This document shows positions 1 to 7,399 of a DNA stretch of 23,135 nucleotides, piece by piece. The notes under the pieces were generated by a model. It was given only the letters and a program-made list of their open reading frames with translations, was not told the DNA's origin and ran no database searches. Made by a program: the position numbers and the translations under genes. Numbering within the stretch: position 1 is the stretch's first letter; each line of letters starts with the position of its first letter. The stretch spans positions 1-23,135 of the forward strand of contig CAAEHI010000046.1 in NCBI GenBank assembly GCA_900755685.1, given 5' to 3'. The DNA is from an uncultured Collinsella sp. (GTDB lineage: Bacteria; Actinomycetota; Coriobacteriia; Coriobacteriales; Coriobacteriaceae).

Positions 1-69
1 GAGCGGATCAAGAAGTCCCTCGGGTGGCTGAGCCCGATGGAGTACCGCAGGAAGCTTGGATACGCCTAG
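1..69 (+). CDS. IS3-family transposase (OrfB), C-terminal end only
   Basis: The window opens inside a reading frame that ends at 67-69 (TAG). Its 22 visible residues read ERIKKSLGWLSPMEYRRKL followed by GYA. This matches the typical end of the rve/integrase-core transposase of IS3-family elements, where an R-I-K-x-x-L-G-x-x-S-P-x-E-Y-R pattern closes the protein. The catalytic DDE domain and OrfA would lie left of the window. Because only the tail is seen, I cannot say whether the element is intact. The family call rests on this short motif alone. Confidence 0.72.
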   Translation, partial: ERIKKSLGWLSPMEYRRKLGYA

Positions 70-111
70 GCGCGGTCCAAGAAATCGTCCGCACCCCCTT
101 TTTGCTGGTCA
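70..111 (+). mobile_element. Probable right end of the IS3-family element
   Basis: The bases after the transposase stop should hold the right terminal inverted repeat. Read on the minus strand from 111, the sequence begins TGACCAGCAAAAAGGGGGTG, and IS3 ends usually start with TG on that strand. The left end is outside the window, so neither the inverted-repeat partner nor a target-site duplication can be checked. The boundary at 111 is a guess, and 112-167 shows nothing else recognisable. Confidence 0.35.
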
Positions 112-167
112 AACCGCAAAACAGTCCCTATTTCACCGCAACTTATTCGTGGCCTTTTGGGTGGTAC

Positions 168-371
168 TTAGCGCCAGGGGTCGGCTTCGAACAGCGGCTC
201 GCGCTCGGGGCGGCGATCGCTGTAGGGATCGTAACCGTCATCGTCCTCGTTCTCGGCGCGGATATAGGGGTCGCGCGGCTTGGGCGCGGGTTTGGGAGAA
301 GCCTTCGGTGCGACCGGCGCGACGGGCGCCGCCTCAGCCGCCGGTGCGTTCGTCTTGTTCTCGTCTTTCAT
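168..371 (-). CDS. Small Pro/Ala-rich acidic hypothetical protein (67 aa)
   Basis: I do not recognise this protein. It starts MKDENKTNAPAAEAAP, continues with an Ala/Pro/Lys-rich stretch (residues ~8-34), then has an acidic section with DDDGYDPYSDRR (~43-54), and ends in FEADPWR. It has no membrane segment or signal peptide and is probably largely disordered. I chose the ATG at 369-371 because AAGGAG (380-385) lies 8 nt upstream; the ATG at 375-377 is only 2 nt from that site. It lies downstream of clpB on the same strand but beyond the clpB terminator, so it is likely a separate transcription unit. The clean ribosome binding site and the downstream IS junction support a real gene, but the function is unknown. 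Confidence 0.6.
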   Translation of the reverse strand: MKDENKTNAPAAEAAPVAPVAPKASPKPAPKPRDPYIRAENEDDDGYDPYSDRRPEREPLFEADPWR

Positions 372-423
372 CTGCATAGCTCCTTGCCATGTGCTCATGT
401 TCAACACCATCGATTGTCGCACG

Positions 424-460
424 AAAAAGGGCGGCGGACCCAATCGGATCCGCCGCCCTT
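424..460 (-). terminator. Intrinsic terminator of clpB
   Basis: A 12-bp perfect stem (427-438 with 449-460, arm AAGGGCGGCGGA) encloses a 10-nt loop. On the minus strand it is followed by a run of Ts (424-428). It lies about 45 bases past the clpB stop codon, in the right orientation. Confidence 0.85.
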
Positions 461-503
461 GGCGTTCGGCTCAAAAGGCAGATTTTAAGGCATGGCCCAA
501 AAC

Positions 504-3131
504 CTACTCGGCGTCGGGGACCTCGTAGGTGGCCGCCGGCGTGTTGTCGCACACGACGGTAAAGCCGCCGTCCTTGTCGACATCGACCGTCACCTGATCG
601 CCCTCACGCACCGTGCCATCGATGATAGCGGCGGCGATGGCATCCACGACCTCGCGCTGAACCAGACGCTTGAGCGGACGGGCGCCAAAGACCGGGTCCA
701 AGCCGCCCACGGCGAGCATCTGCTTGGCCGCCGGGGTGATGGCAAGCGTCATGCGCTCCTTGGCCAGACGCGCGCGGACGTCGGCGAGCTGGATGTCGAC
801 GATCTTCTCGATCTGCGCCATGCCGAGCGGATGGAACACCACGATATCGTCGATACGGTTGAGAAACTCGGGGCGGAAGGTCTGAGCCATGGCCGCGTCG
901 ACCTGATGGCGCATCTCCTCCTCGTCCTTGCCGGAAAGCTCAGCGATAGCCTTGGAGCCCACGTTAGACGTCATGATGATGATCGTGTTCTTGAAGGACA
1001 CCTGACGACCCTGGCCATCGGTCAGACGGCCGTCGTCGAGCACCTGCAACAGCACGTTGAAGACATCAGGATGAGCCTTCTCCATCTCGTCGAGCAAGAT
1101 TACGGAGTACGGGCGACGGCGCACGGCCTCGGTGAGCTGGCCGCCCTCGTCGTAGCCCACGTATCCCGGGGGCGCACCGATCAGACGCTGGACGCTGAAC
1201 TTCTCCATGTATTCGGACATGTCGATACGCACGAGCGCGCGCTCGTCATCGAACAGGCACTCGGCCAGCGCCTTGGCGAGCTCGGTCTTGCCCACGCCGG
1301 TGGGACCCAGGAAGAAGAAGCTTCCGATGGGCTTGTCCGGATCGGAGAGGCCCGCACGGCTGCGGCGCACAGCCGCGGCGACGGCGGAGACGGCCTCGTC
1401 CTGGCCGATGACGCGCTTATGCAGCTCACCCTCCAGGCCCTTCAGCTTGTCGAGCTCGCCCTGCATCATCTTGGACACGGGCACGCCGGTCCAGGCACTC
1501 ACGACCTCGGCGATTTCATCGGAGGTCACCTGCTCGTTGAGACCCTCGCCGTCCTTCTGCTTTTGTGCCTCGAGCGCAGCCTCGGAATCCTGAATCTGCT
1601 GCTGCAGACCCGGAATCACGGAGTAGCGCAGCTCGGACGCACGGCCCAGGTCGCCGTTGCGCGTCGCGCGCTCCTCTTCGCTTCTGGCCTCGTCGAGCTG
1701 ACCCTTAAGCTCCTGCACGTGGTCGATGGCGTTCTTCTGGTTGAGCCAGCCGGCCTTTTGCACGTTGAGCTTTTCTTGGACCTCGGCGATCTCTTGGCGC
1801 AGGGCCTCCAGACGCTCCTTGGAGGCGTCGTCGGTCTCCTTCATGAGCGCCTGCTCCTCGATCTGCAGCTGGGTGAGCTGACGCGTGGTGGCGTCGATCT
1901 CGACCGGCATGCTGTCGAGTTCCATGCGCAGGCGGCTTGCGGCCTCATCGACCAGGTCGATGGCCTTGTCGGGCAGAAAGCGGTCGGCGATATAGCGATC
2001 GGAGAGGTCAGCGGCGGCCACGAGCGCGCTATCGGTGATGTGCACACCGTGGAAGATCTCGTACTTCTCCTTGAGGCCACGCAGGATCGAGATGGTGTCC
2101 TCGACGGTAGGCTCGCTCACCATAACGGTCTGGAAACGACGGGCAAGCGCCGCGTCCTTCTCGATGTACTTGCGGTATTCGTCGAGCGTAGTCGCGCCGA
2201 TCGCATGCAGGTCGCCACGGGCGAGCGCCGGCTTGAGGATGTTGCCGGCGTCCATAGAGCCCTCGGTGGCACCCGCGCCCACGATGGTGTGGAGCTCATC
2301 GATGAACAGGATGACCTTGCCCTCGGATTTTTGCACTTCTTTGAGCACGGCCTTTAAGCGGTCCTCGAACTCGCCGCGGTACTTGGCACCGGCGACCAGC
2401 GCGCTCATGTCGAGCTCGATAAGGTCGCGGTCGCGCAGGGTGCTCGGCACGTCGCCGGCCACGATACGCTGGGCGATGCCCTCGACGATAGCCGTCTTGC
2501 CGACGCCTGGCTCGCCGATGAGCACGGGGTTGTTCTTGGTGCGACGGGACAGGACCTGGATGGTGCGGCGGATCTCGTCGGTACGGCCGATGACCGGGTC
2601 GAGCTTGCCGGCGCGGGCAAGGTCGCAGATGTTGCGTCCGTACTGCTCCAGCGCCTCAAACTGAGTCTTGTCCTCGGCAGACGTCACGCGGTCATCGCCA
2701 CGCAGCTCCTCGTAGACCTGCTCGATGCGCTCCTTGGTCACGCCAGCGTCACGCAGTACACGACCAGCCTCGCCCTTGTCCTCGGCAAGCGCCATCAGCA
2801 GATGCTCGGTCACCACAAAGCTGTCGCCCATCTTGGTGGCCTTCTTCTCGGCCCTCTCGATGACGCGGACGAGCTCGTTGGACAGGCCCATCTGCTGACC
2901 CTCGCCCGAAACCTTGGGCGCGTGGTCGATGGCATCCTGCGTGGAGCGTGCGAGCTGAGCCGGGTCAGCGCCGATGCGCTCGATGATCACGGAGATATTG
3001 CGCTCGCCGGCACCGAGCAGGGCAGACAGCAGGTGAATCGGCTCCACCGCGCCGGCCTGCGCATCGGCAGCCGTGCTCATGGCGGTCTGCAGCGCCTCGC
3101 GCGACGTCATTGCTAGCTTATCGATTCTCAT
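504..3131 (-). CDS. clpB: ATP-dependent disaggregase ClpB (Hsp100)
   Basis: This 875-aa protein is full length for ClpB. It is the cytosolic hexameric AAA+ unfoldase that threads aggregated protein with DnaK/DnaJ/GrpE. The Clp N-domain (~1-145) precedes NBD1, which has Walker A GEPGVGKT (206-213) and Walker B VILFIDE (273-279). A long Glu/Lys/Gln-rich coiled-coil M domain (~405-525) follows. NBD2 has Walker A GPTGVGKT (609-616), Walker B VILLDE (677-682) and IIIMTSN. The M domain separates ClpB from ClpA and ClpC. The start MRIDKLAMTS has AGAGGTGA (3136-3143) 4 nt upstream. The gene is monocistronic, with its own terminator at 424-460. Its upstream region shares a 27-bp palindrome with dnaK, which suggests common heat-shock control. 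Confidence 0.97.
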   Translation of the reverse strand: MRIDKLAMTSREALQTAMSTAADAQAGAVEPIHLLSALLGAGERNISVIIERIGADPAQLARSTQDAIDHAPKVSGEGQQMGLSNELVRVIERAEKKATKMGDSFVVTEHLLMALAEDKGEAGRVLRDAGVTKERIEQVYEELRGDDRVTSAEDKTQFEALEQYGRNICDLARAGKLDPVIGRTDEIRRTIQVLSRRTKNNPVLIGEPGVGKTAIVEGIAQRIVAGDVPSTLRDRDLIELDMSALVAGAKYRGEFEDRLKAVLKEVQKSEGKVILFIDELHTIVGAGATEGSMDAGNILKPALARGDLHAIGATTLDEYRKYIEKDAALARRFQTVMVSEPTVEDTISILRGLKEKYEIFHGVHITDSALVAAADLSDRYIADRFLPDKAIDLVDEAASRLRMELDSMPVEIDATTRQLTQLQIEEQALMKETDDASKERLEALRQEIAEVQEKLNVQKAGWLNQKNAIDHVQELKGQLDEARSEEERATRNGDLGRASELRYSVIPGLQQQIQDSEAALEAQKQKDGEGLNEQVTSDEIAEVVSAWTGVPVSKMMQGELDKLKGLEGELHKRVIGQDEAVSAVAAAVRRSRAGLSDPDKPIGSFFFLGPTGVGKTELAKALAECLFDDERALVRIDMSEYMEKFSVQRLIGAPPGYVGYDEGGQLTEAVRRRPYSVILLDEMEKAHPDVFNVLLQVLDDGRLTDGQGRQVSFKNTIIIMTSNVGSKAIAELSGKDEEEMRHQVDAAMAQTFRPEFLNRIDDIVVFHPLGMAQIEKIVDIQLADVRARLAKERMTLAITPAAKQMLAVGGLDPVFGARPLKRLVQREVVDAIAAAIIDGTVREGDQVTVDVDKDGGFTVVCDNTPAATYEVPDAE

Positions 3132-3152
3132 GGAATCACCTCTCTTGGGGTG

Positions 3153-3170
3153 GCCGCCCTACGGGGCGGC
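3153..3170 (-). promoter_or_regulatory. GC hairpin in the clpB 5' leader
   Basis: A 7-bp perfect stem GCCGCCC/GGGCGGC with a 4-nt loop (3160-3163) lies about 10 bases upstream of the clpB ribosome binding site. It is too far from the site and too GC-rich to call a thermosensor. It would be transcribed if the promoter lies near 3212-3247. Confidence 0.4.
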
Positions 3171-3211
3171 TTCACGTTGTTCGAGATGTATTGTTGCCAG
3201 CTTTGTACGAT

Positions 3212-3247
3212 CTTATACACAAATCTAAGTCTCTATATATAAGATTT
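3212..3247 (-). promoter_or_regulatory. clpB heat-shock promoter/operator region
   Basis: Bases 3221-3247 form a 27-bp imperfect palindrome, AAATCTAAGTC - 5 nt - ATATAAGATTT on the plus strand. The same 11-mers with the same spacing occur upstream of dnaK at 12086-12112. On the minus strand a possible -10 (TATAAG, 3212-3217) follows directly. The element is not a textbook HAIR site (CTTGAGT-N7-ACTCAAG). Assignment to HspR is an inference from its presence at exactly the two expected HspR targets in the window. Confidence 0.6.
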
Positions 3248-3309
3248 TCTGAGTGATTGATGGATAGGGTACTGAGATGTCAGCCCGCCGCTGCCCAGGC
3301 GCACTACCG

Positions 3310-3658
3310 TCTCGATCTGTAACATCTAGCGGCTGTTTATGGCTCTAGATGTTACAGATCGAGAGAAAATGACCAGCGGCACCCGTTTATCTAAATCTGT
3401 AACATCTGGTCAGCAAATAGAGCTCTATCTGTTACAAATCGAGACGAACAGAAAACACCCGGATCAAAAATCTAAATCTGTAACACCAGGCCCACTTTTA
3501 GCGGCCAAGATGTTACAAGTCGAGACAAACCGAGAACCACCACAAAGGTGCCTGTTCCCAATGTGGTGGTTTTCGACAAAAAGAAGCCGCCCCATTAACA
3601 GAGGTGGCATCAAGCAAGTCCATTTATTAGCGTCCCTCAAGACCCAACGAAAACGCAG
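3310..3658. repeat. Composite hairpin repeat, copy A (three TCTGTAACA hairpins)
   Basis: Copy A runs as follows. Hairpin A1 has a perfect 20-bp stem, 3310-3329 with 3345-3364, arm TCTCGATCTGTAACATCTAG and a 15-nt loop. Hairpins A2 (~3389-3445) and A3 (~3471-3526) are degenerate versions. Next comes AACCACCACA/TGTGGTGGTT (3535-3544/3562-3571), then a minus-strand terminator-like hairpin with one mismatch (3577-3608), and a conserved tail to 3658. From A3 onward the segment is a direct repeat of copy B, shifted by about 1330 bases. No open reading frame inside is convincing. Confidence 0.85.
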
Positions 3659-3860
3659 CGATGGAATCGAGAACCGACAATAGCCCGTTCGCACAGATAG
3701 AGGCAGAGATTCAAGGTCAGAGTCCGGCTTAAACGGCTTAGCTATCGCACGTCACATTGTTCTCGTTGTCCCCCTATCATATTTATAGTGCTTATAGTGA
3801 AAATAGCGGGTTTAGTGAGAATAGTATTGCGCAAAACTCGTGAACTCAATTTTGACCCCT
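3659..3860. other. AT-rich spacer, no gene seen
   Basis: Between the repeat and the nested hairpin the sequence is markedly AT-richer than the neighbouring genes, for example the ATTTATAGTGCTTATAGTG area near 3780-3800. I found no reading frame with a ribosome binding site. The promoter of the 4023 gene could lie here or nearer to 3950-3990, but I see no clear -35/-10 pair. Confidence 0.5.
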
Positions 3861-3944
3861 CGCCCAGAATGAGGGGAGGCTAATATTCCTATTAGAGATC
3901 AAATCGAAGCCCAATAGGGCCTTTTAGCCCTCTCATTCCGGGCG
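3861..3944. repeat. Nested long hairpin upstream of the membrane protein gene
   Basis: Four stem blocks nest in order: CGCCC/GGGCG (3861-3865 with 3940-3944), GAATGAG/CTCATTC, GGCTAA/TTAGCC, and CCTATT/AATAGG. They enclose a loop of about 19 nt. There is no following T-run on the plus strand, so it is not an ordinary terminator. It could be a structured leader of the downstream gene or an inserted palindromic element. Confidence 0.7.
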
Positions 3945-4022
3945 GTCGCTTTCTCTTGAATATTGTCGTAAGCTTGTATCATTTATCTTAATGATTGCAT
4001 ATTGCATGAGAGGTGCCCCACC

Positions 4023-4670
4023 GTGAAACGCTCCACCTATATCGGCCTGCTCGTCTTAGCGTTTGCAATTACCGCAGTCGGCATGGGCATTATCTATCTC
4101 GCATTTCTCCCTGCCTCGGCAACGCAGGCGGCGGTTGAAACCGTAAGCTACCCCATCGAAATCCTCACCGATATCGTCAAACCCGATTCAATCACCGTCG
4201 ATTTCGACGGTACGCCCGCAGCGCTTGGGGTCAGTAACTATCCCCGAATCGAACTTGGAGCCACGCGCTATACCCAAGATGAGCAGCTTATCGGCAAGGC
4301 AACCAGTTTACTCAAAGGCAAGACGTTTAAGCGATGGTACGGCGCCGCAATATATCGAGCCAAGAAAGGCCAAATGAATGGCGGGTATTATTCGACCCTT
4401 GAACTCGATGCGGCAAACGGGAGCAGACTGTGCAACGTTTCATACGACCCCGGCTACGTGGACAACGAAGGGCCGGGAGTCTATATCTCGGATGGCAACG
4501 TGATCTACGTCATGGAAGGCGACCAGACGGCAGTCGTCGATTTTATGGATCGGTGTACCGAGGATGCCTACGAACAAACTTGCGAGCCCGATCCACAGAC
4601 AGCGCGCGACAGTGGCTCAGCACGCACTTGGCTATTTGACGATGAAATAACCTGGGCCCCATCGAAATAA
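4023..4670 (+). CDS. Membrane-anchored hypothetical protein (215 aa)
   Basis: I do not recognise this family. The N-terminus (VKRSTYIGLLVLAF) leads into one hydrophobic segment (residues ~5-29), with a basic residue before it and no lipobox cysteine. It is therefore probably a membrane anchor or uncleaved signal, with the remaining ~185 residues outside the cell. That part is mixed and polar, with three cysteines (in RLCN, DRCT and QTCE) that could form disulfides. I chose the GTG at 4023 because GAGAGGTG (4008-4015) sits 7 nt upstream. The gene stands alone between two copies of a composite repeat. Its codon use is less GC-biased than that of clpB or dnaK, which is consistent with accessory origin. 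Confidence 0.75.
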   Translation: MKRSTYIGLLVLAFAITAVGMGIIYLAFLPASATQAAVETVSYPIEILTDIVKPDSITVDFDGTPAALGVSNYPRIELGATRYTQDEQLIGKATSLLKGKTFKRWYGAAIYRAKKGQMNGGYYSTLELDAANGSRLCNVSYDPGYVDNEGPGVYISDGNVIYVMEGDQTAVVDFMDRCTEDAYEQTCEPDPQTARDSGSARTWLFDDEITWAPSK

Positions 4671-4680
4671 GGACCCGCCA

Positions 4681-4988
4681 GGCAGGCACCTTTGTGGTGG
4701 TTTCGGTTCCGATATTCCACTGTCTCGATCTGTAACATCTAGCGACCCTTTTCAATCCTAGATGTTACAGATCGAGATGAAATGATCGGCGGCGATTGTT
4801 TGTCTCAATCTGTAACAGCCGCTCGTCAAATAGGGGCCCAGATGTTACAGGTCGAGACAAACGGAACCACCGCAAAGGTGCCTGTCCCCTTTGTGGCGGT
4901 TCTCGACAAAAAGAAGCCGCCCCGATAACAGAGGCGGCATCAAGCAAGCCTATTTATTAGCGTCCCTCAAGACCCAACGAGAACGCAG
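4681..4988. repeat. Composite hairpin repeat, copy B (two TCTGTAACA hairpins)
   Basis: Copy B contains hairpin B1, whose 20-bp arms (4723-4742/4758-4777) are identical to A1 and whose loop is again 15 nt, with a different loop sequence. Hairpin B2 follows (4802-4817/4843-4858). A 22-bp inverted repeat brackets B1 and B2: 4681-4702 matches the complement of ~4864-4885 at 20 of 22 positions, with core GGCACCTTTG. From ~4843 to 4988 it parallels copy A (129 bp closely matched at the end). One hairpin unit present in copy A is missing here. Confidence 0.85.
4907..4938 (-). terminator. Terminator-like hairpin inside repeat copy B
   Basis: On the minus strand GCCGCC (4933-4938) pairs with GGCGGC (4916-4921) and is followed by TTCTTTTT. 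It lies 146 bases past the stop of the hydratase gene and could terminate it. Copy A holds the same hairpin with one stem mismatch, where no minus-strand gene precedes it, so it travels with the repeat. Confidence 0.6.
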
Positions 4989-4995
4989 AAATGTA

Positions 4996-5068
4996 GCCCG
5001 GGGCCTACCCTTTCCCGAACGCGACCCTCGCGAAGCGCGTGAGCGGGCGGGAAGGGTAGGCCCCGGGC
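4996..5068. repeat. Long GC-rich palindrome after the hydratase gene
   Basis: Arms 4996-5017 and 5048-5068 are complementary over 21 bp with a single bulged base, beginning GCCCGGGGCCTACCC. The ~30-nt centre is itself rich in CGCG. No T-run follows on either strand, so termination by this hairpin alone is doubtful. It begins 16 bases beyond the hydratase stop. Confidence 0.75.
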
Positions 5069-5083
5069 GGACAATGAAGTGCG

Positions 5084-7384
5084 TTACTCAGCAGCGGCCT
5101 TGAACTTATTGTAGTTGATCAGGCAGCCGGCCTTGACGATGGCACGCTCCTCTGCCGTCATATCGGCTATGTAGAGCTCAATGTGCTCGACCGTGCCGTC
5201 GGCGCGCACCACGTAGGCGGCGATGTTCTTCAGGTCGCCATCGAGCGCGGCACGGATACCCGGCACAAAGACATAATCGCCCACCTCAAAGTTGGGCTCG
5301 GCCTCCATCTGGAAGGGCACCATGCCCCAGTTCATCACGTTGGAGCGATAGCGCTTGGTGGCGTACTCGTGGACGATGTTGGCCAGGCCGCCAATTACGC
5401 GCTGGCAGCTCGCGGCTTGCTCGCGGGCAGAACCGTCACCGGGCTTCTTGGCATAGAGCATGGAGCCGTACTCAGTCGCCTTGGCATCGGCCACAACGCC
5501 GGCGCCGGCCAGTGCCTCAAAAACACCGGCAAGTTCGGCATCGAGCGCCGCCAGGTCGCTCGCGGCCTCGCCGGCCACGCGACGCTTCTCCACGGCGTCG
5601 ACCTCCTTGGAACGACCGACGTAGGCCGGATCGCGGCGGCTGAGCGTAAACTCGGCCAGACCCAGCGGGTTGGAGCGGAAGGAGCTCGTCTCGCCCGAGG
5701 GAATGAGCTCGTCGGTCGTGGTGACCGGGTCCATGATCTTGGAGCACACCTTGAGCAGGATGTCGTCGCCGAGGGGCTCCATCGCGGGCCACGGCTTGAT
5801 GTTGGGGCCTTCGACCAGCTCGTCGGCAGGCTCCGCCTTGCCAAAGCCCCAGTACACGCGCTTCTTGTACGGCGCATCGTCAAAGGTGTACTCGCAGGCC
5901 TCGTCCCAAGTGTCTTCGGGCAGGTCGGTCGCCGACGTCAGGACGCCGCCGTTGGCAGCTGTCGCCGCAATGGAGCGGGCATCCATCAGGGCCACGGCGC
6001 TCAGCTGGCCATTACCCGGCTTGGAACCCTCGCGGTTGGGGAAATTGCGCGTGGTGTGGCGGATGGACAGGCCGTTGTTGGCAGGCGTGTCGCCGGCGCC
6101 GAAGCACGGGCCGCAGAACGCCGTGCGAACGATCGCACCGGCCTCCATGAGGTCGTAGATATAGCCGCGGCGCGTAAGCTCGAGTGCCACGGGCTGGCTC
6201 GTGGGATAGACCGACAGCGAGAACTCGCCGCAGCCGGTGTTGGCACCCTTGAGCACGCGAGCAGCCTGGACCACGGAATCGTAATTGCCGCCCGAGCAGC
6301 CGGCGATGACGCCCTGCTGCACGTGCAGCTTACCGTCGACGATCTTGTCGAGCAGGCTAAAGTGCGTCTTGCCCTCGCCAATCTTGGCGGCCTCGAGCTC
6401 GACCTCATGCAGGATGTCCTCGAGGTTCTCGTTGAGCTCGTCGATCTCAAAGCCGTTGGAAGGATGGAACGGCAGCGCGATCATGGGCTTGATGCTCGAC
6501 AGGTCGACCTCGACGCAACCGTCATAGTAGGCGACATCGGCGGGCTTGAGCTCGCGGTAGTCGTCGCCGCGGCCGTGCATGGTCAGGAATGCGTGCGTGT
6601 CCTCGTCGGTGGCCCAGATGGAAGAAAGGCAGGTGGTCTCGGTGGTCATGACGTCGACGCCGTTGCGGTAGTCGGTCGTCATGCTCGCGATACCGGGGCC
6701 CACGAACTCCATGACCTTGTTCTTAACGTAACCCTTGGCAAAGACGGCACGGATGATGGCGAGCGCCACATCGTGCGGGCCGACGCCGGGGCGCGGGGCG
6801 CCCGTGAGGTAGATGGCAACGACGCCGGGATAGGCGACATCGTAGGTGTCGCGCAGCAGTTGCTTTGCCAGCTCGCCACCGCCCTCGCCCACGGCCATGG
6901 TGCCCAGGGCGCCGTAGCGGGTGTGCGAGTCGGAACCCAAGATCATCTTGCCGCAGCCAGCGAAGTTCTCACGCATAAAGGAGTGGATGACGGCGATATG
7001 CGGCGGAACGAAGATGCCGCCGTACTTTTTGGCAGCCGAGAGACCAAAGACGTGGTCGTCCTCGTTGATGGTGCCGCCCACGGCGCACAGCGAGTTATGG
7101 CAGTTGGTGAGCACGTAGGGCAGCGGGAACTGCTCCATGCCCGAGGCACGCGCCGTCTGGATAATGCCGACAAAGGTGATGTCGTGGCTCGCCATGGCGT
7201 CGAAGCGAATCTTGAGCGCCTCGGGGTCGCCGGACGTATTGTGTGCCTGAAGGATCGAATACGCGATGGTGCCGCGCTTGGCATCCTCGGGTGTCTGCGT
7301 AATGCCGCGCTCAGCGGCCTCGGCCGCAGGCACAACCTCGCTGCCGCCGCGCAGGTAGATGCCGTCCTCGTACAGCTTGACCAT
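5084..7384 (-). CDS. Aconitase-family hydratase (probable aconitate hydratase)
   Basis: This ~766-aa protein belongs to the aconitase superfamily, whose members interconvert hydroxy-acids such as citrate and isocitrate at a labile [4Fe-4S] cluster. Visible are DSHTRYGALGT, the cluster ligand in IAGCSGGNYD (C363, numbered from my start), and the pair in FCGPCFGAGD (C424, C427). The C-terminal swivel domain contains YRSNVMNWGMVPF. It resembles the hydratase group common in Clostridia and Coriobacteriia (E. coli YbhJ-like) more than AcnA or AcnB, so the substrate is not certain. I chose ATG 7384 because GGGAG (7390-7394) lies 5 nt upstream and the 34 codons above it have atypical codon use and contain a palindrome. 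A GTG at 7486 is the alternative. No TCA-cycle partner lies beside it. Confidence 0.85.
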   Translation of the reverse strand: MVKLYEDGIYLRGGSEVVPAAEAAERGITQTPEDAKRGTIAYSILQAHNTSGDPEALKIRFDAMASHDITFVGIIQTARASGMEQFPLPYVLTNCHNSLCAVGGTINEDDHVFGLSAAKKYGGIFVPPHIAVIHSFMRENFAGCGKMILGSDSHTRYGALGTMAVGEGGGELAKQLLRDTYDVAYPGVVAIYLTGAPRPGVGPHDVALAIIRAVFAKGYVKNKVMEFVGPGIASMTTDYRNGVDVMTTETTCLSSIWATDEDTHAFLTMHGRGDDYRELKPADVAYYDGCVEVDLSSIKPMIALPFHPSNGFEIDELNENLEDILHEVELEAAKIGEGKTHFSLLDKIVDGKLHVQQGVIAGCSGGNYDSVVQAARVLKGANTGCGEFSLSVYPTSQPVALELTRRGYIYDLMEAGAIVRTAFCGPCFGAGDTPANNGLSIRHTTRNFPNREGSKPGNGQLSAVALMDARSIAATAANGGVLTSATDLPEDTWDEACEYTFDDAPYKKRVYWGFGKAEPADELVEGPNIKPWPAMEPLGDDILLKVCSKIMDPVTTTDELIPSGETSSFRSNPLGLAEFTLSRRDPAYVGRSKEVDAVEKRRVAGEAASDLAALDAELAGVFEALAGAGVVADAKATEYGSMLYAKKPGDGSAREQAASCQRVIGGLANIVHEYATKRYRSNVMNWGMVPFQMEAEPNFEVGDYVFVPGIRAALDGDLKNIAAYVVRADGTVEHIELYIADMTAEERAIVKAGCLINYNKFKAAAE

Positions 7385-7399
7385 ACTGTCTCCCACTCT

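Noticed and set aside
492..2357. A 621-codon open frame on the plus strand opposite clpB
   Set aside because: It is antisense to a certain gene. GC-rich codons keep the opposite strand open, and the translation is His/Leu/Asp-rich with no domain.
3310..3658. CRISPR array made of the TGTAACA repeats
   Set aside because: The repeats are alternating inverted hairpins with short loops, only two to three units, and no direct-repeat spacing or cas genes.
3464..3694. A 76-codon minus-strand frame across repeat copy A
   Set aside because: It runs through hairpins and a terminator and has no ribosome binding site; only its short RWVLRDANK stretch is shared with copy B.
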